A stretch of DNA of 37,003 bases from Lachnospiraceae bacterium (GCA_030536685.1 JAUNPP010000014.1:1-37003), one strand, 5' to 3'; shown: positions 15,911 to 23,923, counted from the stretch's first letter. Numbers and translations are program-made. Notes: generated by a model from the sequence alone, not told the origin.

Positions 15911-17038
15911 TCAGTTCGGCGTTGTGAACCGATACCCTTTACTGCGGGTCTGATCGATAAAATCTCCCAGGATTTCGGTGTTGGTGGAGGAAACTGCATG
16001 AAGCAGATAGAGTGAACCCGGGTGCAGCCGTTCGATTAGTTTGTTAAGAGACTGCTTCGGTTCAGGCTGTTTGTCAGGATCCCAGTCGGCGTAAGCGTAG
16101 CTCCAGAAAAGAGGACGGTAGCCGAGATTCTGTAAAACGGCCAGAGATCGTTTACTGAAAATACCGGCTGGGTATCGGAAAAGAGTCATTTCATAATTAA
16201 AATGTTCTTTTACATAGTTGTGCAGCCTGGTAATGTCTGAAATCTGTTCTTCAATCGACAGAGAGGGCATCCCCTTTGAGGGATGCGACCAGGAGTGATT
16301 TCCTATAATATGTCCGTCCGCAATCATCTGTCTGATCAATTTTGGATTTTCTTTTACGTATTGTCCTGTGACAAAAAAGATTGCTTTGCAGTTTTTCTCC
16401 CTTAAGGTTTTCAGGATTTTGGCAGTATAACCGTTTTCATAGCCCTCATCCATGGTCAGCCAGATGTTTTTTCCCTGGTCACCGATGAAAAACGGCTCGA
16501 AAGCAGCATATTTTTTCTGATAATCAAGACAGGCTTCGGGCTGGTTAAGAGAGTTAAAATGAACACCCTGTCCCCATCCCTGACTGGTATTGTCAAATGC
16601 TCTCAGCTCTTTATTCGTATATTTTTTACCGTGTGAAGCAGATGATTCTGTTTCAGGAGGAGTTTTGGTCGGAGCTTGTGTGCTTTCTGCATCAGTCTCC
16701 GGTTTTTTTGAAGGAGCTTGTGTGCTCTCTGCGTCAGTCTCTGGTTTTTTTGAAGGAGCTTGTGTGCTTTCTGCGTCAGTTTCCGGTTTTTTGGTCGGAG
16801 TTTCTGTGCCTTTGGAGGGAGTCTTGGAAGGCTTTTTGGATTCTTCGGAAGAAACCTGTGTGCTTTCGGAAGAATTTTCAGCAGAAGGTTTTTCCTGTGC
16901 AGAAGTCCCCTGAGTCTTGATTTCAGAGGAGGGCGAAGGCGTGTCAGACGGTTTTTTTCTGCAGCCGGTAAGGCAGGCTGAGATAGAAAATATAACCAAC
17001 AAAAGTATGAGGCAGATTTTATTTCCTGTTTTTTTCAT
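15911..17038 (-). CDS. PdaA-like polysaccharide deacetylase lipoprotein
   Basis: 375 residues. The N-terminus is a lipoprotein signal with lipobox LTGC (Cys26). A Ser/Pro/Thr/Glu-rich spacer contains three 14-residue repeats KKPETDAESTQAPS (83-124). The NodB deacetylase domain covers about 185-375. Motifs: LTMDEGYENGYT (Asp197), GNHSWSHP (His248, His252), FRYPAGIFSKRSL (Arg288), FWSYAYADWD (Asp318), YLLHAVS (His347). These match PdaA, which deacetylates N-acetylmuramic acid in peptidoglycan and with CwlD makes muramic delta-lactam in spore cortex. The usual TFDD is TMDE here. The start follows AAAGGAGG. The adjacent CwlD-like amidase supports a joint role, but the surface-lipoprotein form and the promoter shared with a two-component system suggest a vegetative envelope role as well or instead. 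Confidence 0.82.
   Translation of the reverse strand: MKKTGNKICLILLLVIFSISACLTGCRKKPSDTPSPSSEIKTQGTSAQEKPSAENSSESTQVSSEESKKPSKTPSKGTETPTKKPETDAESTQAPSKKPETDAESTQAPSKKPETDAESTQAPTKTPPETESSASHGKKYTNKELRAFDNTSQGWGQGVHFNSLNQPEACLDYQKKYAAFEPFFIGDQGKNIWLTMDEGYENGYTAKILKTLREKNCKAIFFVTGQYVKENPKLIRQMIADGHIIGNHSWSHPSKGMPSLSIEEQISDITRLHNYVKEHFNYEMTLFRYPAGIFSKRSLAVLQNLGYRPLFWSYAYADWDPDKQPEPKQSLNKLIERLHPGSLYLLHAVSSTNTEILGDFIDQTRSKGYRFTTPN
16667..16792 (-). repeat. Three 42-bp repeats in the deacetylase gene
   Basis: Three in-frame copies encode KKPETDAESTQAPS at residues 83-96, 97-110 and 111-124 (the last ends in T). They lie between the lipid anchor and the catalytic domain, so copy number would set the length of the tether. 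Confidence 0.85.
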
Positions 17039-17105
17039 AAGAAGCCTCCTTTCAATATGTGGGCAAGCCTTTTGGTTATGCAGCTGCCGGTGGGATTGAT
17101 TTTGT

Positions 17106-17873
17106 TCAAACTGTATGAACAGCTTTTTGGTGTTTTAGGTAAGAAAGAATTCCCTGCGTGATTCCGGCGGCAATCTTATCCTGGTAAGATGAATTTTGCA
17201 GTAAAGCCTGTTCTTTTGCAGAAGACAGGAAACCTGCTTCGATCAGGCAGGAAGGAATATCAGTTTTGTGGATTACATAAAAATTTTTCTGCTTGATGCC
17301 GCGGTCTTTGGCCGATGTGGCCTGAATCAGGTGTTTCTGAATGAGCCCGGCAAGCAGGATGCTGTCAGGGGACGAAGAAGTATGATAGTAGGTTTCGATA
17401 CCATTTGATTTGGTATCATAATCGACGGAATTCAGGTGCAGACTGATAAAAAGGTCGGCACCCGCTTTTTTGGCAGCCTGTACCCGCTTTTTCAGGTCAA
17501 CATGGACATCACGGTCTCTGCTCGCTGCGACAGTGGCTCCGAGATTTTCCAGCTGCTGCTGCAGTTTTTTACAGATCTGCAGAGTCAGCGTTTTTTCAAA
17601 AAGCCCGTAATCAACTGTCCCGGGGTCCTTTCCTCCGTGACCGGGATCGAGAAAAATGGTCGTTCCCTTCAGGGGAAGCCGGATATCGGAGGATGAGAGG
17701 GTTTCAGGTGCTGCTCTTGTTAACGCAGATTTTTGCGTCTGTGTTGTACTACGGGGTTTTGCAGGGCTGTTCCCTGTCTGAAACAGAATAACTGCTATTG
17801 ATATTATCAGTATAACAATTGCAGCAGAAAATGTAAAATAAAATAAATAATATCGTGGAAAAGTTTTTTTCAT
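17106..17873 (-). CDS. N-acetylmuramoyl-L-alanine amidase (CwlD-like, Amidase_3)
   Basis: 255 residues. A single membrane anchor at about 14-31 is followed by a 35-residue spacer and the zinc amidase domain (about 70-250). Zinc and catalytic residues are visible in FLDPGHGGKDPG (His79), LFEKTLTL (Glu93), LFISLHLNS (His146) and CLIEAGFLSS (Glu212). Size and order match CwlD, which strips the peptide from muramic acid so that PdaA can deacetylate it. The start follows GAAGGAG. The gene precedes the PdaA-like gene by 67 bases on the same strand. Its upstream region has three copies of a 40-bp module carrying a promoter element shared with the response regulator gene. The cwlD symbol is not assigned because Clostridia carry several similar amidases. 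Confidence 0.85.
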   Translation of the reverse strand: MKKTFPRYYLFYFTFSAAIVILIISIAVILFQTGNSPAKPRSTTQTQKSALTRAAPETLSSSDIRLPLKGTTIFLDPGHGGKDPGTVDYGLFEKTLTLQICKKLQQQLENLGATVAASRDRDVHVDLKKRVQAAKKAGADLFISLHLNSVDYDTKSNGIETYYHTSSSPDSILLAGLIQKHLIQATSAKDRGIKQKNFYVIHKTDIPSCLIEAGFLSSAKEQALLQNSSYQDKIAAGITQGILSYLKHQKAVHTV

Positions 17874-17885
17874 AAGCAGACTCCT

Positions 17886-17990
17886 TCAGACAGCTGTTTC
17901 AATAGTAGGACTGATATTTGGTTTATCAGACAGCTGTTTCAATAATGTAACTGATATTCAGTTTATCAGACCTATGTTTCAAAGTTGTCT
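17886..17990 (-). repeat. 40-bp tandem repeat (2.6 copies) upstream of the amidase
   Basis: Units start at 17886, 17926 and 17966 on the plus strand, each beginning TCAGAC and containing TGTTTCAA. Each unit also forms CTGATA-N7-TATCAG at its junction with the next. The third, partial unit (17966-17990) carries the best promoter element; the first supplies part of the amidase binding site. Confidence 0.8.
17960..17988 (-). promoter_or_regulatory. Amidase promoter with a probable response-regulator site
   Basis: On the minus strand ACAACTTTGAAACA (17975-17988) is followed, after nine bases, by the -10-like TAAACT (17960-17965). The same 14 bases stand at the identical distance from TATACT upstream of the response regulator gene. 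No good -35 is present, which fits an activator-dependent promoter. Confidence 0.6.
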
Positions 17991-18033
17991 AAAGGATGTC
18001 AGGGAGTTGTCTCAGAGTGAAAAAAATGCAGGA

Positions 18034-18888
18034 TCAGTAATTTTCTGCATAAATGAAGAGAAAACCTTCCTGATCGGATATCTGAAACCCCGAGTCGGTT
18101 TTGGTACTCTGAGTCCTTTGGTTATCCTGATTTATTTTACTATCCTGGTTTGTTTTTATAAAAAAGCGGGTATGGTAATCAAAAACATAGCACCAGTCTT
18201 TGAGCGTCATACAGGCGTCGGAGGGAATATCGAGATAGCGCATGTACTGCTTGAAAAGCTGCTGCTTTGTTAGGTTTTTGCTCTGCGAATCGGAATGATT
18301 CCAGAAAGCTTCGATTCTTAAAATCTGCCCTGTGACCGGGTGAAGAAAAAAATTGCTGTAGAAATATTTCTTCTCCGCTGTCTTTTCCGAGACAATCTGT
18401 ATGTACCAGCAGGTTCTTTCTGAGTTTTGAAACTGTTTCAGATATTCTGTGTCTCCTGAAAACGATTTTTCATGATAAAATTCAACATCTTCAGAGTCAA
18501 CGAATGTACCGAATTGAATCGTTTCACTTATAAATTTCCCTTCTGAGAACAGATCAGGAAGGATGTTCAGCTGACAGAGCTGGTTGAGCTGATCGTGGGC
18601 AATGGAAATGATTTCCCCGATTCCAATCTGGTTTTTTGTGGGCTCACAGGGGATAAAGTCATTTGAATGCCTGTAAAGACCGTAAACAGCGGCGGCGTTC
18701 ATCAGCTTTTTGGTGCTGACTTCGGAGCGCTTTTTTGCAGTCGGCAGCATAACGGTTTTTATTCCCTGAGTAAGATTTTTCTGCTGCTGATTCATAAAGT
18801 AGTCAGGCACCCAAAGTCCGGCGGCAGCAAACATCAGCGTAAATGAAATCAGAGCTATCATAAAAACAGTGTTTCGTATTTTTTTCAT
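18034..18888 (-). CDS. Membrane-anchored protein of unknown function, two-component operon
   Basis: 284 residues, family not recognised. One N-terminal membrane segment (about 7-28) acts as signal anchor; the remainder is hydrophilic and probably outside the membrane, with no catalytic motif visible. The C-terminal part carries a Gln/Asn/Ser/Thr-rich stretch before FLFIYAENY. The start overlaps the kinase stop by four bases, so it is translated with the response regulator and kinase. Such third genes often modulate the kinase or act with its output; that role is inferred from position only. Confidence 0.7.
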   Translation of the reverse strand: MKKIRNTVFMIALISFTLMFAAAGLWVPDYFMNQQQKNLTQGIKTVMLPTAKKRSEVSTKKLMNAAAVYGLYRHSNDFIPCEPTKNQIGIGEIISIAHDQLNQLCQLNILPDLFSEGKFISETIQFGTFVDSEDVEFYHEKSFSGDTEYLKQFQNSERTCWYIQIVSEKTAEKKYFYSNFFLHPVTGQILRIEAFWNHSDSQSKNLTKQQLFKQYMRYLDIPSDACMTLKDWCYVFDYHTRFFIKTNQDSKINQDNQRTQSTKTDSGFQISDQEGFLFIYAENY

Positions 18889-20291
18889 GACTGCGAATCT
18901 CCTTTCATGGGAAATATTACGATAACGCGGGTTCCGATACCCGGTTTGCTTTCAAAATGAAGCGCTGCCTTATGAATTTCAGCGATTCGTGCGGATAAGG
19001 CCAGGCCAATGCCGGCGCCGTGCTGCTTGCGGGAACGGGATTTATCTACCATATAAAAGGCTTCTGTAATACGGCTGATTTCTTCCTCGGGAATTCCGCA
19101 GCCGTTATCTGAAACGGTAATCTGATAAGTATTTTCCATTTTTTCTCCCAGAAGCTGAATCGAAGAAGCTCCGGCTTTGATTGCATTATCGATCAGATTC
19201 AGAAACAGCGTTTTACACAGATCAAATTCAATTGAAAGATAAGCTTCCTGCGCTTTTGTATGAAACCGGATTTGTTTGCTCTGGCAGACAGGAAACAGCG
19301 TTTCTGAGATGTTTTCCAGAAATTCCTCTGCCGACAGCTCCTCCAGCTCAAAATCCTGGCGATTCAGCACGATTAAATCCATTAGTTTTCGAGACAGCTC
19401 CTCCAGACGCAGACCTTCCTCCAGAATATAGCGTGCAGCATTTTTTGTTTCTTCCTTTGACAGATCTTTCTGATAGATCATATCCGCATAACCGATTACA
19501 GAGGTAAGCGGCGTTTTCAGTTCGTGGGCGAAATTTGCCACGAAATCTTCCTTTTGAACGGCGCTTTGCGTGAGCTGGTTCATGCTTTTTGAAATTGCAT
19601 CGGCCATGGTATTACAGGTTTCAGCCAGTTCCCCCAGCTCATCATGCGTATGGACTGCGACCCGGCTGCTGTAATCGCCCTGTGTAATCTTCCGTGCAAA
19701 TTTTGTCATTTTTTTCAATGGATATACAAACAGTGTGGAAAAAATAAGCAGAATCAGGATACTCAGTGTACAAACCACACAGTAGATAAATTGAAAGCTT
19801 CTGGCCATAGTCTTTTTCTGGGTAAAAACAGCATTGATATTTTTGCTGTACAGCAGATAAAAGGTTTGATTTTTCAGCGAAAAACAGCCTGCAACAGTAA
19901 GAAAATGGCTGTTATTCAGCGTTTCTACCTGATATACAAGCTGTCCGAAGTCTGCTTTGGAAAAAAGTGCCGTTTTATATTTTGCAGGATATTCGCTGTA
20001 AATGGCTTTTTTGTCTTTTGAGAAGACTGCAATCAGATGATCCTGGGAAAGAGGGGAAAAGGAATTCTGAAGCAGCTCATCCGATAAGGTTTTGGCAGCC
20101 TTTTCGGCATCAAGCGAAATCAGCTTGGATTCAAAGGTGAATTTTGTAACCTGATACTGCTCAAGGGCCTGTTCGGTTTCCTGCTTGAACGCATTCTGAA
20201 AGGAAAGGGAAGTCAGCAGATAACCGGACAGCGAAAGCGAGGTGCACAGAATCAGAGTTACTGTGATAAATATTTTGGAAAAAAAGTTCAA
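18885..20291 (-). CDS. HAMP-domain sensor histidine kinase
   Basis: 468 residues from a TTG start. Two membrane segments (about 8-29 and 167-190) flank an extracytoplasmic sensor of about 135 residues. Then follow a HAMP linker (191-243), HisKA with FAHELKTPLTSVIGY (phospho-acceptor His256), and HATPase with N-box NLIDNAIKAGA (366-), G1 DNGCGIP (395-401) and G2 GAGIGLALS (425-433). TTG at 20289-20291 was chosen because GGAGGTG lies six bases before it; the longer frame to 20456 would run through the response regulator gene. One base separates it from the regulator stop. A decayed relative of this gene lies at 8187-8279. Its signal is probably cell-envelope related, judging from the amidase and deacetylase that share its promoter element. 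Confidence 0.88.
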   Translation of the reverse strand: MNFFSKIFITVTLILCTSLSLSGYLLTSLSFQNAFKQETEQALEQYQVTKFTFESKLISLDAEKAAKTLSDELLQNSFSPLSQDHLIAVFSKDKKAIYSEYPAKYKTALFSKADFGQLVYQVETLNNSHFLTVAGCFSLKNQTFYLLYSKNINAVFTQKKTMARSFQFIYCVVCTLSILILLIFSTLFVYPLKKMTKFARKITQGDYSSRVAVHTHDELGELAETCNTMADAISKSMNQLTQSAVQKEDFVANFAHELKTPLTSVIGYADMIYQKDLSKEETKNAARYILEEGLRLEELSRKLMDLIVLNRQDFELEELSAEEFLENISETLFPVCQSKQIRFHTKAQEAYLSIEFDLCKTLFLNLIDNAIKAGASSIQLLGEKMENTYQITVSDNGCGIPEEEISRITEAFYMVDKSRSRKQHGAGIGLALSARIAEIHKAALHFESKPGIGTRVIVIFPMKGDSQS

Positions 20292-20292
20292 T

Positions 20293-20943
20293 TTACACCT
20301 CCAGCCGGTAGCCGATACGGAAAATGGTTTTGATATGATCTTCCCATCCCAGCTTTTTACGAAGTCTTTGAATGTGCGTATCCAGGGTGCGGGTTTCTCC
20401 GCTGAATTCTTCTTTCCAGACCAGCTCGTACAGACGTCTCCGCTGCAGCGCAACATTTTTATTTTTCACCAGCTGAACCAGCAGGTCAAACTCTTTCACG
20501 GTTAGGTCTACAGGAACTCCATTCCGAATGACTTCGCGGGAATCCAGATCGATCTGCACTCCAAACAGGGAGATGATCTTTTCTGTCTTTCCGAACCGGC
20601 GCAAAACAGCCTCCACTCTTGCTAACAGTTCGCCAATCTGAAAGGGTTTTATAATGTAGTCATCAGCACCAAGCTTCAGACCTTTGATCCGGTCGTTTAC
20701 AGCGGTTTTTGCCGTGATAAAAATAACGGGGGTTTTGCTGGGACGGATATATTCCATCAATTCATAGCCGTTGATTTCCGGCAGCATGATATCAAGCAGA
20801 ACCAGATCGTAATGATGCTGTTCCAGCAATTCGGCCGCTTCTCTGCCGTGAAATGCGCAGGTGCAGAGATAGCCTTCATCCTGCAGATTAATATAGATCA
20901 AATTGTTAATAGCGGGTTCATCTTCTACGATTAATATATTCAT
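20293..20943 (-). CDS. OmpR/PhoB-type response regulator
   Basis: 216 residues. The receiver domain has VEDEP (acidic pocket), phosphorylation site Asp51 in LVLLDIMLPEINGYEL, ITAKTA and the Lys of YIIKPF. The C-terminal winged helix spans about 122-216, with LTVKEFDLLVQL, TRTLDTHIQRLRKKL and TIFRIGYRLEV. It is the first gene of the regulator-kinase-membrane protein operon. Its promoter region has the 14-base element ACAACTTTGAAACA also found before the amidase gene, suggesting autoregulation and control of the wall-enzyme pair. Confidence 0.92.
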   Translation of the reverse strand: MNILIVEDEPAINNLIYINLQDEGYLCTCAFHGREAAELLEQHHYDLVLLDIMLPEINGYELMEYIRPSKTPVIFITAKTAVNDRIKGLKLGADDYIIKPFQIGELLARVEAVLRRFGKTEKIISLFGVQIDLDSREVIRNGVPVDLTVKEFDLLVQLVKNKNVALQRRRLYELVWKEEFSGETRTLDTHIQRLRKKLGWEDHIKTIFRIGYRLEV

Positions 20944-20981
20944 AAATAAGAATCTCCATTTCAGAAAAAGTCGTTACCGGA

Positions 20982-21010
20982 AGTATACCACAGACTTGTT
21001 TCAAAGTTGT
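20982..21010 (-). promoter_or_regulatory. Response regulator promoter with shared regulatory element
   Basis: Minus strand: ACAACTTTGAAACA (20997-21010), nine bases, then TATACT (20982-20987) with a TGG extended -10. No consensus -35 is present. The element-to-TATACT spacing equals that of the amidase promoter. Confidence 0.6.
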
Positions 21011-21057
21011 TAAATAACAGTGTTTTTCAGCTTACGGTCTGCTTTCTCTATTTATAA

Positions 21058-21079
21058 AACGTTAATGAAAATTAACGTT
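21058..21079. other. Perfect inverted repeat AACGTTAAT-GAAA-ATTAACGTT
   Basis: A nine-base perfect stem with a GAAA loop lies between the divergent promoters of the response regulator and the surface protein. It could be an operator; no T-run supports termination. Confidence 0.6.
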
Positions 21080-21087
21080 AAATTTAC

Positions 21088-21121
21088 AAATCTTAGAAAA
21101 ATATTAAGTTTTCTGAGATTT
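21088..21121. other. 13-bp stem-loop before the surface protein promoter
   Basis: AAATCTTAGAAAA pairs with TTTTCTGAGATTT (one T-G pair on the RNA) around an eight-base loop. It ends just before the candidate -35 at 21123. Its role is unknown; an operator is more likely than a terminator because no transcript from the left is expected here. Confidence 0.5.
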
Positions 21122-21122
21122 A

Positions 21123-21151
21123 TAGACGTAAAATCCTTTTGGTGTTATATT
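21123..21151 (+). promoter_or_regulatory. Candidate promoter of the surface protein gene
   Basis: TAGACG (21123-21128), a 17-base spacer and TATATT (21146-21151), about 50 bases before the start codon. The -35 is imperfect. Confidence 0.4.
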
Positions 21152-21200
21152 AAAACCAGATATATGACATGTGTTAAAGAAAGAAAGGAGGATGGCATAT

Positions 21201-22718
21201 ATGACTACAGGTAAAAAAGCATTCAGATGCTTTCTGGCACTTCTGCTCACCTTTGCATTATGTTTAACCGCGGGGATGATGACATTTGCGGCAGGAAGTC
21301 AGATTGAGCCGGACCGGGAGTCTGCGGCAGTGCACGAAAGTAGTCTGACAGAGAATTCGGGCAGCAGATCCTCTGATGAGAAGAACACCGGCGGGTATGC
21401 TGCGGAGGAGAAGACTACCGGCGAGTATGCTGCGGATGACAGGACTACGGGTGGGAAGGTGACAGAGGCGAAGACTTCTTCCTCAGAAGTACCTTCCTTT
21501 GAAGAGCCTTCTGAAAGTACTTCCGGAGCCTTCGCAGAAGAATCTTCAGAAGCGCTTTCATCGGGTGATATATCCTCCGATGAGCCGGAAAGCAGGGAGG
21601 AATCGTTGAATCCTTCTTCTGAAGAATCCGGCTCGTCAGCATCTTCTCTTGAAGAATCCGGCGTGACGGAAGCTTCAAAAGAGGATGACCTGGCGCAGGA
21701 GGACGGCGGCAGTGGATTGCTGGAAGAGATTCTGGGAGTTATTCGGGAGGAGTTTGGTGATGAAACAGCGGCTGATTTTGAAAAGATTCTGACGAATGCC
21801 AATGTAAAGGCATTAGCGGACAGAATTATGATAAAGATCAGAGAACAGTTCCCGGATATGACGGATGAAGAGATCACAGAAGCTCTTGATTCCATGTCGG
21901 AGGAGGAGATGCAGGCGCTGATGGAAGCGATTCTCGAAGATTCTGACATTACAGCTCTTTTGGAAGTGATCATTAATGATGAGGAGCTGGGATCGGAGCT
22001 GGAATCTTTGATGGAGCTTCTTCTGGGAAGTGCAGACGAGCCTTTTGAGCCTTTGAAAGAGGCGGTATCAGGAAAGCAGGGAGATCATATCACGTGGAAA
22101 CTGGATACGGATGGAACTTTGACGATCAGTGGCAGCGGTGCGATTCACCCTTCTTATGAAGAGGTTGAAGGAGAGAAGTTTCCTGTTTATTCCTGGGATG
22201 AATATATTGATCAGATCAGCAGGATTCTGGTTGAAAATGGCATAACGGAGATTCCCGAGTATGCATTTTATTCCGCAATGGGATTAAAGAAAGTAATTCT
22301 TCCGGCATCTGTAACGGTTATTAAAGAGTGTGCATTTGCGTATTGCGAGAATCTGAAAGCTGTTTATTATAAGGGTAATGCGCCTGTAATTGCGGAGGAT
22401 GCATTTGAAGGCTGTTTTGATAAGATGACGATGTATTATCGGGAAGAAACGACCGGCTGGGATAAGCTGAAAAAGCGTTATCGTCTTGCAGTCTGGAAGG
22501 AGGCGGATTCAGATTCAGAGGAAGCAGCAGATACCGGCAAAAAGGAATCTGTGTCAGCAGAAACTGAAAAAGCAGCTGATACATCCGGGGAAGACAGCAC
22601 GCAGAAGAAAGCTCCCGATACCGGTGACAGCAGCCAGGCAGGATTTTATATCATTTTACTCGCAGCATCCCTTGTATGCGGCGGAGCAGTTGTGTATCTG
22701 TTGCGGAAGAAGAAATAA
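21201..22718 (+). CDS. BspA-like secreted surface protein with sortase-type C-terminus
   Basis: 505 residues. A signal peptide (1-31, ending MTFAA) precedes an acidic Ser/Glu-rich low-complexity region (about 35-165). A helical acidic region (about 170-290) follows. Next is a domain with WKLDTDGTLTISGSGAI and leucine-rich repeats of the BspA type: ITEIPEYAFYSAMGLKKVIL, then SVTVIKECAFAYCENLKAVY. The C-terminus has APDTGD (471-476), a hydrophobic helix and RKKK, a variant of the LPxTG cell-wall sorting signal with Ala for Leu. ATG 21201 was chosen over GTG 21171 and ATG 21192 because AAAGGAGG lies nine bases before it. It is probably an adhesin or wall-attached binding protein. It is divergent from the two-component operon, whose control over it is possible but not shown. 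Confidence 0.8.
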   Translation: MTTGKKAFRCFLALLLTFALCLTAGMMTFAAGSQIEPDRESAAVHESSLTENSGSRSSDEKNTGGYAAEEKTTGEYAADDRTTGGKVTEAKTSSSEVPSFEEPSESTSGAFAEESSEALSSGDISSDEPESREESLNPSSEESGSSASSLEESGVTEASKEDDLAQEDGGSGLLEEILGVIREEFGDETAADFEKILTNANVKALADRIMIKIREQFPDMTDEEITEALDSMSEEEMQALMEAILEDSDITALLEVIINDEELGSELESLMELLLGSADEPFEPLKEAVSGKQGDHITWKLDTDGTLTISGSGAIHPSYEEVEGEKFPVYSWDEYIDQISRILVENGITEIPEYAFYSAMGLKKVILPASVTVIKECAFAYCENLKAVYYKGNAPVIAEDAFEGCFDKMTMYYREETTGWDKLKKRYRLAVWKEADSDSEEAADTGKKESVSAETEKAADTSGEDSTQKKAPDTGDSSQAGFYIILLAASLVCGGAVVYLLRKKK

Positions 22719-22740
22719 TGCTGCTGGTTTTGCTGCAGTA

Positions 22741-22756
22741 CGACTTGTAAAAGTCG
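22741..22756. other. Hairpin CGACTT-GTAA-AAGTCG after the surface protein gene
   Basis: A perfect six-base stem with a four-base loop lies shortly after the stop codon. It has no T-run, so it is at best a weak terminator. A second eight-base stem lies at about 22847-22867 in the nrdG leader. Confidence 0.35.
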
Positions 22757-22768
22757 GGCAGTTGGTCA

Positions 22769-22798
22769 TTGACGGTATGACAGACCTTGTATTACAAT
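22769..22798 (+). promoter_or_regulatory. Candidate promoter of nrdG
   Basis: TTGACG (22769-22774), an 18-base spacer and TACAAT (22793-22798). The leader to the nrdG start would be about 130 bases. Confidence 0.5.
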
Positions 22799-22938
22799 AG
22801 AATGACCGAGCCTGACCTGTTTTGCTGTATGGTACAGACGGTTATGTTTACAGTGAGGCTGTGAACAGCTGCTGTTTTGTGAATGGGAAAGGATGATAAA
22901 GCGGGATAATTCTGTTTACTGAAAGGGCGATAATAGAA

Positions 22939-23427
22939 ATGAGATATCATAATATAACGAAGGATGATATGTTGAATGGAGATGGTCTGCGGGCAGTTTT
23001 ATGGGTTGCAGGCTGTACGCATGGCTGTAAGGGCTGTCATAATCCGATTACCTGGGATATTCATGGAGGTATCGAGTTTGATGACGCTGCCAGAGAGGAA
23101 ATTTATGAGGAGATGGAGAAAAGCTATATCTCCGGTCTGACATTTTCAGGCGGAGATCCTCTGCATCCGGAAAACAGAAAAGAGATTACAGCGTTTGCAA
23201 AAGAACTGAAGCAGAAATATCCGGATAAGACATTGTGGATGTATACCGGTTTTGTATGGGATGAGGTGGATGATCTGCCGGTGATGCAGTATATTGATGT
23301 TTTAGTGGATGGTGAATACATGGAAGCGCTCAGAGATACTCAGCTGCATTGGAAGGGCAGCAGCAATCAGCGTGTGATTGATGTGAAAGAGACCAGAAAA
23401 ACAGGACATCTGGTACTTTGGAGCTGA
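22939..23427 (+). CDS. nrdG: Anaerobic ribonucleoside-triphosphate reductase activating protein
   Basis: 162 residues, the usual NrdG length. It is a radical SAM enzyme that puts the glycyl radical on NrdD. The cluster motif is [10 protein letters not shown] (Cys26, Cys30, Cys33), followed by [12 protein letters not shown], the SAM-binding GGDP motif. The N-terminus [21 protein letters not shown] is typical. Start ATG 22939 has a modest binding site (AAAGGG). It is separated from its partner nrdD by dut, a TPR gene and hflX; in many genomes the two are adjacent. Confidence 0.95.
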   Translation: MRYHNITKDDMLNGDGLRAVLWVAGCTHGCKGCHNPITWDIHGGIEFDDAAREEIYEEMEKSYISGLTFSGGDPLHPENRKEITAFAKELKQKYPDKTLWMYTGFVWDEVDDLPVMQYIDVLVDGEYMEALRDTQLHWKGSSNQRVIDVKETRKTGHLVLWS

Positions 23428-23464
23428 ATTTTTAATATACGGAAAAGTAAGAGGATGGTACATA

Positions 23465-23902
23465 ATGACAGAAACAATCAAGATTAAATATTTTACGGAT
23501 AAGGTTGACAAGCTGGCGTATATTGATGGAAAGTCAGACTGGATTGATTTACGTGCGGCAGAAGAGGTTGAACTGAAGAAAGGAGAGTTTTGCCTGATCC
23601 GCCTTGGAGTTGCGATGCAGCTTCCGAAGGGCTATGAGGCGCATGTGGTGCCGCGCAGCAGTACCTATAAGAATTTTGGTGTGATCCAGGCGAATCACAT
23701 GGGCGTGATCGACTGCAGCTATTGCGGAGATCATGATGAGTGGAGATTTCCGGCGCTGGCGGTTCGTGATACGGTGATCCATGTGAATGACCGGATCTGT
23801 CAGTTCCGTATTATGAAGAATCAGCCGGCATTGATTTTTGAGGAGAAGGAACATCTGGAGGGCAGAGATCGGGGTGGTTTCGGAAGTACCGGCATTCAGT
23901 AA
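23465..23902 (+). CDS. dut: dUTP diphosphatase
   Basis: 145 residues, trimeric dUTPase fold. It splits dUTP to dUMP and pyrophosphate, keeping uracil out of DNA and feeding thymidylate synthesis. Conserved motifs: [11 protein letters not shown] (motif 1 region), [14 protein letters not shown] (motif 2), [20 protein letters not shown] (motif 3), [10 protein letters not shown] (motif 4) and [12 protein letters not shown] (motif 5, phosphate binding). Motif 1 is less standard (DLRAA rather than DLxA) and motif 3 has a small DHDEW insertion. It lies 37 bases after nrdG, with which it shares nucleotide metabolism. Confidence 0.9.
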   Translation: MTETIKIKYFTDKVDKLAYIDGKSDWIDLRAAEEVELKKGEFCLIRLGVAMQLPKGYEAHVVPRSSTYKNFGVIQANHMGVIDCSYCGDHDEWRFPALAVRDTVIHVNDRICQFRIMKNQPALIFEEKEHLEGRDRGGFGSTGIQ

Positions 23903-23923
23903 CAGGGAATCAGGTGAAGAGAA

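Noticed and set aside
16590..16920. Open frames on the plus strand opposite the deacetylase repeats
   Set aside because: They exist because the opposite-strand repeat region is low in stop codons; sequence is repetitive, with no binding site and no family.
17974..18273. 99-codon plus-strand frame opposite the unknown membrane protein
   Set aside because: It overlaps the end of a well-placed operon gene and the amidase promoter; no protein features.
20292..20456. N-terminal extension of the histidine kinase
   Set aside because: It would overlap the response regulator gene by 164 bases; TTG 20291 has a proper binding site and begins the signal/membrane segment.
21299..21973. Long Ser-rich minus-strand frame inside the surface protein gene
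   Set aside because: It mirrors the Glu/Ser low-complexity coding strand; no start signal or homology.
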